Counted from the first letter of the stretch, positions 36,501 through 44,672 are shown. The stretch is DNA of 49,869 nucleotides from Phycisphaerales bacterium (GCA_020247305.1 JADCJE010000007.1:1-49869); one strand, 5' to 3'. The notes: generated by a model not told the origin, from the sequence alone. Numbers and translations are program-made.

Positions 36501-36785
36501 CAGCGACGGCCCGTCGACGAACTCCATCACGAAGAAGTGGTAGCCCCCCTCCTCGCCCATGTCGAAGCCGCTGACGATGTGCGGGTGGTTCAGCGAGCCG
36601 ACGATGCGGGCCTCGCGGCGCAGGCGCTCGACGTAGCGCTCGTCGCGCGACAGCGACGGCTTGAGCACCTTCAGCGCGACGATGCGGCCGAGCCGCCGGT
36701 GCCGCGCCTTGAACACCGTGCCCATCGCGCCGCCGCCGACGCGCTCCAGGATCTCGTAGTCGCTGAACGGCTGCGCGAAGGTCAT
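33537..36785 (-). CDS. Transmembrane serine/threonine protein kinase with large extracytoplasmic region
   Basis: 1082 residues. An N-terminal Hanks-type kinase (about 8-270) has glycine loop GGGAMGTV, Lys39 in VALKVL, catalytic loop HRDIKPGN (Asp133), DLG (151-153) in place of DFG, and APE-equivalent SPEQ. One transmembrane helix follows (WLLVAVLLVAAGAAGLAVA, about 305-325). About 750 further residues are mostly Ala/Arg-rich helical sequence with a final beta-rich stretch and match no domain I recognise. PASTA repeats are absent. The ATG is 4 nt after the stop of the FHA-sigma54 regulator, so the two form a unit. A phosphothreonine made by this kinase could be read by the FHA domain; that link is inference. 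Confidence 0.88.
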   Translation of the reverse strand: MTFAQPFSDYEILERVGGGAMGTVFKARHRRLGRIVALKVLKPSLSRDERYVERLRREARIVGSLNHPHIVSGFDMGEEGGYHFFVMEFVDGPSLRGLLAEWGMFAEEHVRRVARQAALALDHAWQRGVIHRDIKPGNLLVDANGDLKLTDLGLAKGPTDATLTRDGATIGTPYYISPEQARDPGSADVRSDLYSLGATLYHMATGVPPFQGATLAEVLMHVLDEPPVAPQAINPALSEGMALVIRKLLAKDPGRRYQTPRELLDDLDRIDRAEAPHASAAQLARDEGEPVRAPVRGWLLVAVLLVAAGAAGLAVAHSRPATSAAAEFLAAVDRELAAQSTPAARLQRLAGRQDAPPEAAAALAERRADAARALAAAIDAAAGDFLATGLASSSGWIDDPDAWPARERVLRERFHPAVLAATGCDLAAASAPAPTPRLAAVADAIDARLAARDAGLLAAFDGFLAGPVAEAVADACARDDFRAADAALRDTVARFLSAGQRPAAGALAAATLTGLRERALAAQQATARDAIEPAEAAVATALLAEATAAATACEEFVSEIRAADIALAELARTRVELARRWPPAERFRPGRSPWRQAEERLAAAEREASLAAALQRAGRSRARWELAWSVALRVGVRPALAIVGDESPAEPAAAGAWAAHRRVLQAALACEQALAGRIGALPVPVVALPGGAGAPARTLRAEPTRGGQDAWRLAVVGDDGSPTAVAMASLPPADLLAQLPPAAVAGADDVAVGAAAWRLAGGDLDGFARVLPALADADERALVEEVAPTLARVRAARPDEAAARLVAFQALQQQFDAARTNGTTDGLEQALARVSGLVAAKDRTDAEAAQYAAVSQFLRAANRRRSSLRALAAAAPAGAAIDVQAQGDRLAAQVRIDARALQVEAPAAWRLQDGALALASAPREAAQRTLRCSTGFDAQAGALSAGVDVVFPPATVGARSYVLALRGVAIVVCLDQDDGVHAAVVRGDPERDEDVRAAIGRALRGVFGPIAAHAVPGASHRLTLQVTPNAARTSAVVEVRCDDAPLLVGERRPLDPRRVPDFALAPLQALTLRRVAFTGDSD

Positions 36786-36789
36786 GGCG

Positions 36790-38787
36790 TCAACCGTCGG
36801 CGTCCGGCGCCGGCGGCGCGCCGGTCGGTCGGCCCTCGGCGTCGAGCGCGTACTTGTCGAGCTTGCGCTGCAGGGCGAAGCGCGACAGGCCGAGCAGCTC
36901 GGCGGCGCGGCTCTTGTTGGCCTGGGCGCGGTCGAACGCCTTGCGGATCTCGCGCACCTCGAGCTCGCGCACCATGTCGGGCAGCGTGGTGCCGCGCTCG
37001 GCGGGCAGCGTGCCGTCGTCGCCCGGCGTGCCGACGGTCAGGCGGCGGCCTTCTCGCACCGCCGGGCTCAGGTGCGTCGCCAGCACCACGCCATCGCACA
37101 GCACCGCCGCGCGGCGGACCTCGTTCTGCAGTTCGCGCACGTTGCCGGGCCAGTCGTACGCGACCAGCCGTTCCATCGCCTCGGGCGCGACCCGCACGCG
37201 ACCGGACTCGCGCGGCAACTGCGCGAGGAAGCGCTGCACCAGCAGCAGCACGTCCTCCTTGCGGTCGCGCAGCGGCGGCAGGTGCACGCGCAGCACCGCG
37301 AGCCGGTAGTAGAGGTCCTCGCGGAACGAGCCTTCGCGCACCATCTGCTCCAGGTTGCGGTTGGTCGCCGTCACCAGGCGCACGTCGACCCTGACGGTCT
37401 CGCGGCCGCCGAGCGGCCGGATCTCGCCCTCCTGCAGCACGCGCAGCAGCTTCTTCTGCAGTTCGAGCGGCAGGTCGCCGACCTCGTCGAGGAACAGCAC
37501 ACCGCCGTTCGCCGCCTCGAACAGGCCCTTCTTGTCCGCCTGCGCGCCGGTGAAGGCGCCGCGCACGTGGCCGAACAGCTCGCTCTCCAGCAGCGACTCG
37601 GGCAGCGCGGCGCAGTTCTCCGACACGAACGGCTTGGCGGCGCGGCGGCCGTGCGCGTGCAGCGCGCGCGCGACCAGTTCCTTGCCGGTGCCGGAGTCGC
37701 CGGTGACCAGCACCGTGTCGTCGGCGTCGACGTACTTGTCGAGCAGCGCGAACACGGCGCGCATGGCGCGGCCCTGGCCGACGATGTGCTTGTAGTCGAA
37801 GCGGCCGCGGCCGCGCGGCGCCTGCGCCGCGAGCTCGTCCTGGATCGCCGTCAGCTGGTCGGTGCGCTCGCGCAGTTGCGAACGCAGCGCCGCGTTGAGC
37901 TCGTCGACGCGCTCGAGCGCGGTCGACAGGTCGGCCTGTTGGCGGCGCAGTTGCTCGACGTGGCGCGCGGCCTGGATGGCGACGCCGGCGTAGTCGGCGA
38001 GCGACAGCAGCAGGCCCTTCTCGCGGTCCTGGAAGACCTGCTGCTGCAGCCGGTTGTCGACGAACAGCACGCCGGCGACGGCGCCGCCGACCCTGACCGG
38101 GATGCACAGCACCGAGCGCAGGCGCAGGTCGGCGACCGACTGCATGTCGCGGAAGCGGTCGTCCTGCTGCGCGTTGGTCGTCAGTTCGGCGACGCCCGAC
38201 GCCAACACCCGGTCGGCGATGCCGCGCGACAGCTTGTACTCGGGCGTGCCGATCTCCTCGTGCGCGAAGTTGCGCGCCACCTCGACGCTGTGCTCGCCGG
38301 GACGGCCCAGCAGCAGGAAGCCGCGCTCGGCGCCGCAGAGCGCGATCGCCTCGTCGACGATCTGCGTCAGCAACTGCTGCAGGTCGCGGGCGTCGTTGAG
38401 GGCGCTGGCGATGCGCAGGAAGGCGGCGACTTCGCGACCCTGGCCGCCGTCGGCGCCGTGTTTGGTCTCGTCGTCGCCGGTCGCCGGCGCCGCGGCCAGC
38501 AGGGTGACCTCGCTGCCGCCGACCACGAACGACTCGCCGGTCCGGATCTCGGCGCGCGCGACCGGCGTGCCGTGCAGGCGCGCCGGGTTTTGCGCGCCGT
38601 CGTCGACCAGCACGAAGGCGCCGCCGTCGAGCCGCTCGATGCGGCAGTGCCGGCGCGAGACCATGCGATCGTTCAGCACGAGGTCGCAATCGGCGCCGCG
38701 GCCGATGGTGACGACGTCCTGGCGGAAGGCGTGCGTCGCGAGCGCGCCGTCGCGGCGGACGAGCAGTTGGAACGGGCCGTGCGGCAT
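36790..38787 (-). CDS. FHA-GAF-sigma54 activator (AAA+ enhancer-binding protein)
   Basis: 665 residues. FHA (1-100) has TIGRGADCDLVL and SRRHCRI, which bind phosphothreonine. GAF (~122-275) is a ligand or redox sensor, and a coiled coil runs from ~275 to 322. The AAA+ domain (~328-570) has Walker A GDSGTGKE (363-370), sigma54-contacting GAFTGA (410-415), Walker B VLFLDEVGDL, and R-finger-type FREDLYYRLAVLRV. A Fis-type DNA-binding helix-turn-helix closes the protein (NKSRAAELLGLSRFALQRKLDKY). It should activate RpoN promoters when phospho-signals bind FHA. There is no receiver domain. It is co-transcribed with the downstream kinase, 4 nt apart. Confidence 0.95.
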   Translation of the reverse strand: MPHGPFQLLVRRDGALATHAFRQDVVTIGRGADCDLVLNDRMVSRRHCRIERLDGGAFVLVDDGAQNPARLHGTPVARAEIRTGESFVVGGSEVTLLAAAPATGDDETKHGADGGQGREVAAFLRIASALNDARDLQQLLTQIVDEAIALCGAERGFLLLGRPGEHSVEVARNFAHEEIGTPEYKLSRGIADRVLASGVAELTTNAQQDDRFRDMQSVADLRLRSVLCIPVRVGGAVAGVLFVDNRLQQQVFQDREKGLLLSLADYAGVAIQAARHVEQLRRQQADLSTALERVDELNAALRSQLRERTDQLTAIQDELAAQAPRGRGRFDYKHIVGQGRAMRAVFALLDKYVDADDTVLVTGDSGTGKELVARALHAHGRRAAKPFVSENCAALPESLLESELFGHVRGAFTGAQADKKGLFEAANGGVLFLDEVGDLPLELQKKLLRVLQEGEIRPLGGRETVRVDVRLVTATNRNLEQMVREGSFREDLYYRLAVLRVHLPPLRDRKEDVLLLVQRFLAQLPRESGRVRVAPEAMERLVAYDWPGNVRELQNEVRRAAVLCDGVVLATHLSPAVREGRRLTVGTPGDDGTLPAERGTTLPDMVRELEVREIRKAFDRAQANKSRAAELLGLSRFALQRKLDKYALDAEGRPTGAPPAPDADG

Positions 38788-38853
38788 GCCGATGGTGTGC
38801 CTAGCGTCCGCGCGCGACGGCGTAACCCGCCGGCGCCACGGCGCGCGCCAATC

Positions 38854-39942
38854 CTAACCCGAGCGCCCGGCCGGCGGCGCAGCCAGCAGGCGTTCGGCGG
38901 CGGCGACGACCTCGTCGACCGGGATGTCGCGCATGCAGCGGTGATGCCCGAGCGGGCAGACCTTGCGCTGGCATGGCACGCAAGGCAGGTCGCGGCGCAG
39001 CAGCACGGTGCGCTCCAGGCAGTAGTTGGTGTACGCGGGATCGGTCGGACCGATCAGGCAGACGATCGGCAGGTCGTAGGCGACGCCGAGGTGGCGCGGG
39101 CCGGTGTCGCCGGTGACCATGACCGCGCCGCGCGCGACCAGCGCCTTGAGCTTGTCGAGCGGCAGCACCGGCTGCGAGAGGCAGATGGCGCCGCCGTCGC
39201 GGGCGATGCGTTCGCCGAGTTCGACCTCGCTGGGCCCCACCAGCACCAACGCGCGAACGCCGGTGCGCTGCTGCAAAGCGGCCGCCGCCGCGGCGAAGCG
39301 CTCCGGCGGCCACAGCTTGCTGGCGCCGAAGTTGGCGCCCACGACGAACAGCGCGAGCCGTTCCGCCGCGCCGATGCCGAGCGTGCGCAGGTGGTCGTCG
39401 ACCCACTGCCGGTCGGCGTCGGCGACCGGCAGCACCGGGTGCACGCCACCGGCCGGCAGCGCGAGATGGTCGAGCAGTTCGCGGTAGTACTCCGGCATCG
39501 GCGTCGGCGACCGCCGCGGTCCGAGGCGCCGCTGCCACCAACGACGCCGCACCGGCGCCGACGGTCCGACGTTCATCAGCAGCGGCCGGCCCTGCCGCCA
39601 ACCGGCGCGCACCGGCACGCCGGCGCAGAACGGCACGAGGCCGGTGGCCAGCGAGTTCGGCAGCACGACCGCGAGGTCGAAGTCGCGCGCCCTCATGGCC
39701 CGCACGTCGCGCCAGAAGGCGCCGAACCCCGCCGCGCGCGGCGTCTCGACGACCTCGTCGAACCAGTCGCAGCCCGACAGCAGGGGCCGCAGGTAGCCGC
39801 GCATGCCGGCGGTGATGCGCGCCGCCGGGAAGGCGCGGCGGAGCCGCTCGAACGACGCCGTCGCCATGACGAAGTCGCCGAGCCAATTGGGAGCGCGCAC
39901 CCAGATGTGGCGCACGGCGCTGGAGTCGAACGATCGCGGCAT
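38854..39942 (-). CDS. waaF: Lipopolysaccharide heptosyltransferase II family (WaaF-like)
   Basis: A 362-residue GT9 glycosyltransferase. The N-terminal IWVRAPNWLGDFVMATASFERLRRAFP is the family's acceptor-site strand, with the Gly-Asp pair. The C-terminal donor site reads MVTGDTGPRHLGVAYDLPIVCLIGPTDPAYT. A cysteine-rich loop (LPCVPCQRKVCPLGHHRCM) is typical of WaaF relatives. The family adds heptose from ADP-heptose to the lipopolysaccharide core on the cytoplasmic face. The exact acceptor or sugar may differ in this lineage. ATG at 39942 is chosen because the family block begins about 10 residues later. It is divergent from tex. Confidence 0.9.
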   Translation of the reverse strand: MPRSFDSSAVRHIWVRAPNWLGDFVMATASFERLRRAFPAARITAGMRGYLRPLLSGCDWFDEVVETPRAAGFGAFWRDVRAMRARDFDLAVVLPNSLATGLVPFCAGVPVRAGWRQGRPLLMNVGPSAPVRRRWWQRRLGPRRSPTPMPEYYRELLDHLALPAGGVHPVLPVADADRQWVDDHLRTLGIGAAERLALFVVGANFGASKLWPPERFAAAAAALQQRTGVRALVLVGPSEVELGERIARDGGAICLSQPVLPLDKLKALVARGAVMVTGDTGPRHLGVAYDLPIVCLIGPTDPAYTNYCLERTVLLRRDLPCVPCQRKVCPLGHHRCMRDIPVDEVVAAAERLLAAPPAGRSG

Positions 39943-40105
39943 GAAGGCGGGTGGCGGCGCGGCGATCTTGCGGGACCGGCGGCAGGCCGGCAACAACGGA
40001 ACGGCCGGTCGCAGCGGCGGCGCCGGCCCGAAGTGGCGCAGGTCGCCCCGCGTGTTATCGTGCTCGACCCTTCTTTTCCGCCGGCATTCCGGCCCCCCCG
40101 ACAGC

Positions 40106-42727
40106 ATGGCAACCCCAGCCACCATCGAACGTCTCTGCGCCGAATTCGACAGCCCGCCCGAGCACATCACCGCCGCGGCTGGGCTGCTCGAAGCGGGCGC
40201 CTCCCCCGCCTTCCTCGCACGCTTCCAGCGCTTCGCGCTCGGCAGCCTGCCTGAGGACCGGCTGCACGCCATCGCCGAGCGCCTGCACGCGCTCAACGAA
40301 CTCGACCAGCGCAAGGCGGCGATCCTGCAGCAGGCGGAGGAGCGCGGCAAGAAGACGGCGGAACTCGAGGCGATCGTCGCGACGTCGGTCGACCAGGACC
40401 TGATCGACGACCTCTACCAGTCGATGCGGCCGCGCCGCCGCGGCCCGGCGATGCAGATGGAGGAGAAGGGCCTGCTGCCCCTGGCGATGGCGCTGCAGCA
40501 CCGACAACTCGGCGAGCAGTCGTTGCAGGACGTCGCCGCCGCGTACGTCGCCGCCGACAAGGGCCTGCCGTCGCCGGAGAACGTCCTCGAGGGCGCGCTG
40601 CTGATCCTCAGCGAGCGCATCGCCAGCGATCCGACCACGCGCGCGCGCTTCCGCGGCGAACTCAAGCACGGCATCCTCAAGGCCCGCGCGGTCAATCCCG
40701 ACACGACCGGCAACGAGCAGTCGTCGCGCTACAAGGACCTGTTCGACTTCGCCGAGCCGATCCACCGCATCCCCGCCGGCCGCATGCTGGCGCTGCGCCG
40801 CGCCGAGCGCGAAGGCATCGTCGCGCTGGAGCTGACGCTGCCCGACGGCCGCGCGCGCCAGTTGCTGCGCGAGTTGCACGGCAAGGACCTCGCCGACGAC
40901 TCGCCGCTGCTGGAGTTCTTCCACCTCGTCTACGACCACGCCGCGCAGCAACTGCAGGAGTGGTGCGGCAAGGACGTCCGCCGCCGGCTCAAGGAGAAGG
41001 CCGACCGCGAGGCCGTGCGCACGTACGCCCGCAACCTGCGCTCGCAGCTGCTGGCGCCGCCGCTCGGCAGCAAGAAGGTGCTGGCGCTGCGCACCAGCAG
41101 CAAGGCGATCTGGGCGGTGCTGCTCGGCGAGGACGGCGCGGTCGACGAACACAAGACGCTGCCGACCGAGACCGACGAACAGAAGCAGGGCGCGATCGCC
41201 TGGCTGGTCGAACTGATCAAGGGCAAGCAGCCGGCCGCCATCGCGCTGCCGCACGGCCGCCGCCAAGCCGGCAGCGAACGCGTCGTCGCCGAACTGCGCA
41301 CCGCGCTCGGCGAGACGCCGATGCCGATGGTCGTGCCGGTCGACGAGGCCGCGTCGACGATCTTCGCGACCAGCACCGCGGGCAAGAAGGCGATCCCCGG
41401 CGTCGAGGTCGGCGTGCGCACCGCCATCTCGCTCGGCCGCCGCCTGCAGGATCCGCTGCTGGAGCTGTCGCGCATGGACATGCGCACGCTCGGCATCGGC
41501 CAGACGCTCGACGACGTGCACCAGGGCATGCTGCAGCGCGAGCTGGCCGACACGGCGAGTTCGTGCCTCGCGCAGATCGGCGTCGACCTCAACACCGTCG
41601 GCCAGGACCTGCTGGAGCTGATCCCCGGACTCGACGGCGAGAAGGCCAAGGCGATCCTCGACCGCCGGCGCAGCCTCGGCGGCTTCCGCAGCCGCGCGCA
41701 GCTCGCCGAGGTGCCAGGCCTCGACGCCGCCACCGTGCGCAACGTGCAGGGCTTCGTGCGCGTGCTGGGCGGCGACGAGCCGCTCGACGCCACCGGCGTG
41801 CACCCCGACGACTACGCCATCGCGCGCGCGGCCGCCGAGAAGCGCGGCTGCCAGCCGATCGACATGCTCGGCCAGAACCTGCGCGACACGCCGATCGACG
41901 AGATGACGACCGCGGAGTGGCCGCGGCAGCGCATCATCCACGTGCTGCAGGCGCTGATGCGCGGCAACGCCGACAGCCGCGGCGAACTGGTCGCGACGCA
42001 GAACGCCGGCGTGAACTCGCTGGCCGACCTGCACGCCGACCGCGAACTCAAGGGCCGCATCGCCAGCCTCACCGAGTTCGGCGCCTTCGTCGACCTGGGC
42101 GTCGGCCAGGACGGCCTGGTGCACATCTCGCAGATCCCGGGCGATCGCCTGCGCGATCCGCAGCAGCAACTGCGCGTCGGCGAGGTGGTCACCGTGTGGG
42201 TGCTCAACGTCGACCAGGACAAGCAGAAGATCGGCCTGACGATGTACATGCCGCGGCACCTGCGCGAAGGCCGGCGGCCGACGCTCGGCGAGCGCATGGA
42301 CCAGCAGCAGGGTCGCCGGCAGCGACCGGAGGGCGGCCCGGGCGGTCCAGGCGGCGAGCGGCGCGACCGCGGCGATCGCGGCGACCGCGGGCAACGCGGC
42401 GACCGGCGCGAACCGGCCGGTCCGCCCGGCCGCTTCGCCGGCGCCAGCCGCATCGGCAAGCGCCAGCCGCCGGCCGAACCCGGCAAGGAAGGCGGCGACC
42501 GGCCGCGCTTTGGTCGCGACCGCGACGACCGCGGCTACGACGATCGCGGCCCGCGCAGCCGCGGACCGCGCGATCAGCGCGTGTACACCGTCGAGCCAGC
42601 GCGCGAGGCGGCCGATCAGCGCACGCACAAGGGCGAGTTCACGTCGCTGGCCAACCTGCGCGCGCTGCTCGGCGGCGGCAAGAAGGCCGACGCGCCGGCG
42701 GACGCCCCGAAGTCGCCCGACGCGTGA
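40106..42727 (+). CDS. tex: Tex-family S1 RNA-binding transcription accessory protein with disordered C-terminal tail
   Basis: 873 residues. The Tex plan is visible. A helical N-terminal region comes first, then the YqgF-like RNase H fold (KKVLALRTSSKAIWAVLL to GVEVGVRTAISLGRRLQDPL). The helix-hairpin-helix segment reads LLELIPGLDGEKAKAILDRRR, and an S1 domain near 650-720 reads LKGRIASLTEFGAFVDLG. Tex binds nucleic acids and helps transcription and translation. Residues 721-873 form an extra low-complexity tail rich in Arg, Gly and Asp (GERRDRGDRGDRGQRGDRRE) ending with a short ordered-looking motif (THKGEFTSLANLRALLGGG). Some Tex homologues have shorter tails. ATG at 40106. The next gene overlaps by GTGA. 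Confidence 0.93.
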   Translation: MATPATIERLCAEFDSPPEHITAAAGLLEAGASPAFLARFQRFALGSLPEDRLHAIAERLHALNELDQRKAAILQQAEERGKKTAELEAIVATSVDQDLIDDLYQSMRPRRRGPAMQMEEKGLLPLAMALQHRQLGEQSLQDVAAAYVAADKGLPSPENVLEGALLILSERIASDPTTRARFRGELKHGILKARAVNPDTTGNEQSSRYKDLFDFAEPIHRIPAGRMLALRRAEREGIVALELTLPDGRARQLLRELHGKDLADDSPLLEFFHLVYDHAAQQLQEWCGKDVRRRLKEKADREAVRTYARNLRSQLLAPPLGSKKVLALRTSSKAIWAVLLGEDGAVDEHKTLPTETDEQKQGAIAWLVELIKGKQPAAIALPHGRRQAGSERVVAELRTALGETPMPMVVPVDEAASTIFATSTAGKKAIPGVEVGVRTAISLGRRLQDPLLELSRMDMRTLGIGQTLDDVHQGMLQRELADTASSCLAQIGVDLNTVGQDLLELIPGLDGEKAKAILDRRRSLGGFRSRAQLAEVPGLDAATVRNVQGFVRVLGGDEPLDATGVHPDDYAIARAAAEKRGCQPIDMLGQNLRDTPIDEMTTAEWPRQRIIHVLQALMRGNADSRGELVATQNAGVNSLADLHADRELKGRIASLTEFGAFVDLGVGQDGLVHISQIPGDRLRDPQQQLRVGEVVTVWVLNVDQDKQKIGLTMYMPRHLREGRRPTLGERMDQQQGRRQRPEGGPGGPGGERRDRGDRGDRGQRGDRREPAGPPGRFAGASRIGKRQPPAEPGKEGGDRPRFGRDRDDRGYDDRGPRSRGPRDQRVYTVEPAREAADQRTHKGEFTSLANLRALLGGGKKADAPADAPKSPDA

Positions 42728-43398
42728 GCGAAGTCTTCGTCGTCGACCGCGCCGCCTTCTTCGGCGGCGACTGGCCGCAGGGCTTCACGCCGCTGGCTGG
42801 CGCGGCGGCAGCCCACTTCCTGGCGCGCGCCGCCGACGCCGGGCGCTACGTCGATCGCCCGACCGCCGAACGCACGCCGGCGTGGAAGCAGTGGATCCCC
42901 TACTGCGTGCTCGCCAGCCGTCCGCCGGGTGCGGCCGCGTGCGACGGCGTGTTCCTGGTGCGGCGCACGAACGGGCAGACCGAAGCCCGCCTGCACGGGG
43001 CCTGGTCGATCGGGCTCGGCGGCCACGTCGAGCCGGCCGACGGCCAGCCCGGCCAGGACGGAGCGGCGTTCTTCGCCGCCGCGCTGGCGCGCGAGCTGGC
43101 GGAGGAACTGGCGCTGTCCGGCCCGGCGCTGCCGCCGGCGACGTTCCTCGGCCTGTTGAATGACGACAGCACGGACGTCGGCCGGGTGCACGCCGGGCTC
43201 GTCTACCGCGTGGAACTGCCCTGCGACGCCGAGGCGGCGGCCCGCCATGTCGCCGTCGGCGAGACCGGCAAGATGGCGGGCGGCTTCACCCACCTTGTCG
43301 AGTTCGGCCGCGTATGGCAGACTGACGCGCCATTCGAAACTTGGTCGAGCTTGCTGGTCAGGGCGGGAGTCGTCGGCACATTCGGCGCACCGCGTTGA
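42724..43398 (+). CDS. Nudix-family hydrolase
   Basis: A 224-residue protein with a Nudix box: LGGHVEPAD, a 12-residue stretch, then ALARELAEELAL, giving the G...E...RE-x2-EE pattern that binds metal. Relatives hydrolyse nucleoside diphosphates linked to another moiety. The N-terminal ~70 residues (HFLARAADAGRYVDRPTAE, then PYCVLASRPPG) resemble the lead-in of phosphoesterase-type Nudix proteins. The substrate cannot be named. The GTG start overlaps the tex stop (GTGA), so it is translationally coupled to Tex. Confidence 0.85.
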   Translation: MSEVFVVDRAAFFGGDWPQGFTPLAGAAAAHFLARAADAGRYVDRPTAERTPAWKQWIPYCVLASRPPGAAACDGVFLVRRTNGQTEARLHGAWSIGLGGHVEPADGQPGQDGAAFFAAALARELAEELALSGPALPPATFLGLLNDDSTDVGRVHAGLVYRVELPCDAEAAARHVAVGETGKMAGGFTHLVEFGRVWQTDAPFETWSSLLVRAGVVGTFGAPR

Positions 43399-43414
43399 CG
43401 AAGGTTCGTCCAGG

Positions 43415-43452
43415 GGGCGTGTCCGACCGGCGTGGTCAGCGCCGGCACGCCC
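43415..43452 (+). other. Strong interrupted hairpin between nudix and small ORF genes
   Basis: GGGCGTG (43415-43421) pairs with CACGCCC (43446-43452), and CCGGCG (43427-43432) with CGCCGG (43440-43445), leaving a 5-nt bulge and a 7-nt loop. An outer GGGGGC (43413-43418) could alternatively pair with GCCCCC at 43476-43481. There is no U tract. It may be a 3' end for the tex-nudix transcript or a structured leader of the next gene. Confidence 0.4.
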
Positions 43453-43521
43453 ATCGATGGACCGCACCCCTCACGGCCCCCTGAATCCGACGCCAGCCAG
43501 GCCCCCCGCCGCGCGCTGCGC

Positions 43522-43526
43522 AGGAG
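43522..43526 (+). promoter_or_regulatory. Shine-Dalgarno of the 73-residue protein
   Basis: AGGAG 8 nt before the ATG at 43535. It is one of the few clear Shine-Dalgarno sites in the window and supports that this small frame is translated. Confidence 0.65.
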
Positions 43527-43534
43527 ACCAACCG

Positions 43535-43756
43535 ATGTCCGATCGCCATTCCACTCGCCTCACGCGTGAAGAAGTCTACGACCTGCTGATGAATGCCCGT
43601 CAAGCCGACTGGGTCGAACTGCAGCTGGAGGACGGCCGCTCACTGGCCGGCGCGATCATCTTCAACGAGTTCAAGGGCACCGGGCGGCTGATCAACGTCG
43701 ACCAGGAATTCAGCTTCGACTTCAACGTCGACCAGGTCCTCGACGTCAAGATCTGA
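43535..43756 (+). CDS. Small hypothetical protein (73 aa), probably a small beta-barrel
   Basis: The protein begins MSDRHSTRLTREEVYDLLMNARQ, a likely helix. It continues WVELQLEDGRSLAGAIIFNE, FKGTGRLINVDQEF and SFDFNVDQVLDVKI, a run of short strands. The pattern (VxLxDGxxLxGxI) recalls small SH3/Sm-like barrels used in RNA binding, but I cannot assign a family. Support for its reality: a strong Shine-Dalgarno, balanced amino-acid composition unlike the Arg/Ala-rich shadow frames, and genome-typical third positions. A long out-of-frame reading extends upstream from 43160 into the nudix gene and is not the real start. Confidence 0.75.
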   Translation: MSDRHSTRLTREEVYDLLMNARQADWVELQLEDGRSLAGAIIFNEFKGTGRLINVDQEFSFDFNVDQVLDVKI

Positions 43757-43799
43757 AGCAAGATCGGAACGTCGGAGCCGGCGCCGCGCCGGCGCTGGC

Positions 43800-43847
43800 G
43801 GATCGCCGAGGACACGGATCGCCGAGGACACGGATCGCCGAGCACCC
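43800..43847. repeat. Three-copy 16-bp tandem repeat
   Basis: The unit GGATCGCCGAGGACAC is repeated head to tail three times; the third copy ends GCACCC in place of GGACAC. It lies in the non-coding gap after the 73-residue protein gene. Confidence 0.85.
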
Positions 43848-44015
43848 TGCCGCCGATCCGCGCGGCTCCTCGGCGGCGAAGACGCGGACCGCTGCATGCG
43901 GTCGCGCCAGGGATGGCGACGACGCCTCCCGCCGAACCAACCTCCGAGCCGGCGCTGCCGGCATCCGGAGCGCATGGCCGCAGCGAAGCCAGCCGGCCAC
44001 TTCGAGGGCCTTCGC

Positions 44016-44672
44016 ATGTGCAGCAACTACCGGGCGCCGACCGACATGGATCGCATGCAGCGGCACTTCGCCGTCGCGCTGGACCAACCGCCGGCGCAGG
44101 CGGAGACGTGGCCGCTCTTCCGGGCCCCGGTCGTGCGCCGCAGCGGTACCGCGCCAGCGCCCCGCGACGCCGCGCTCGGCCAGTTCGGCCTGCTGCCGCA
44201 TTGGGCCAAGGACCCTGCGCTGGCGCGACGCACCTACAACGCGCGCAGCGAGACGGCGCACGAGAAGCCGAGCTTCCGCGACGCGTGGCGCAAGGGCCAG
44301 CGCTGCATCGTGCCGGCGGAGTGGATCTACGAACCGTGCTGGGAAACCGGCAAGGCGGTGCGCTGGCGCATCGCACGCGCCGACGGCGCGCCGATCGCCA
44401 TCGCCGGCCTGTGGTCCCGCTGGCAGCCTGCCGGCGGCGAGCCGGTCGTGACGTTCGCGATGCTGACGGTGCACGCCGGCGGCCACCCGCTCATGCAGCG
44501 CTTCCACAAGCCCGACGACGAGAAGCGCATGGTCGCCGTGCTCGATGCCGCGGACGGCGATGCGTGGCTCGACGCGCCGACCGCGACGATGGCCAGCTTC
44601 CTGCGCGCATTGCCGGCGGAGGCGCTCGTCGCCGAGCCAGCACCGCTGCCGCCTCGCCGCCGCCCCGCCTGA
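44016..44672 (+). CDS. SRAP/YedK-HMCES-type protein
   Basis: A 218-residue SOS-response-associated peptidase-family protein. After Met removal, Cys2 (MCSNYRAP) is the nucleophile that covalently traps abasic sites in single-stranded DNA. Other conserved residues are Asn and Arg in YNARSETAHEKPSFR, Glu in CIVPAEWIYEP, and His in LMQRFHKPDDEKRM. Known relatives shield abasic sites as a DNA-protein crosslink. The ATG at 44016 is certain because the Cys must be residue 2; the frame stays open upstream. No LexA-like box was found. The neighbours are unrelated. Confidence 0.93.
   Translation: MCSNYRAPTDMDRMQRHFAVALDQPPAQAETWPLFRAPVVRRSGTAPAPRDAALGQFGLLPHWAKDPALARRTYNARSETAHEKPSFRDAWRKGQRCIVPAEWIYEPCWETGKAVRWRIARADGAPIAIAGLWSRWQPAGGEPVVTFAMLTVHAGGHPLMQRFHKPDDEKRMVAVLDAADGDAWLDAPTATMASFLRALPAEALVAEPAPLPPRRRPA

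Noticed and set aside
32658-37394. Plus-strand open frame of over 1570 codons opposite the kinase
   Set aside because: It overlaps GT4 out of frame and the kinase and activator in antisense. Composition is Arg/Ala/Gly noise with no domain.
43160-43534. Upstream extension of the 73-residue protein frame
   Set aside because: It overlaps the nudix gene out of frame and is Arg/Pro/Ala-rich. The Shine-Dalgarno and protein-like sequence both begin at 43522-43535.
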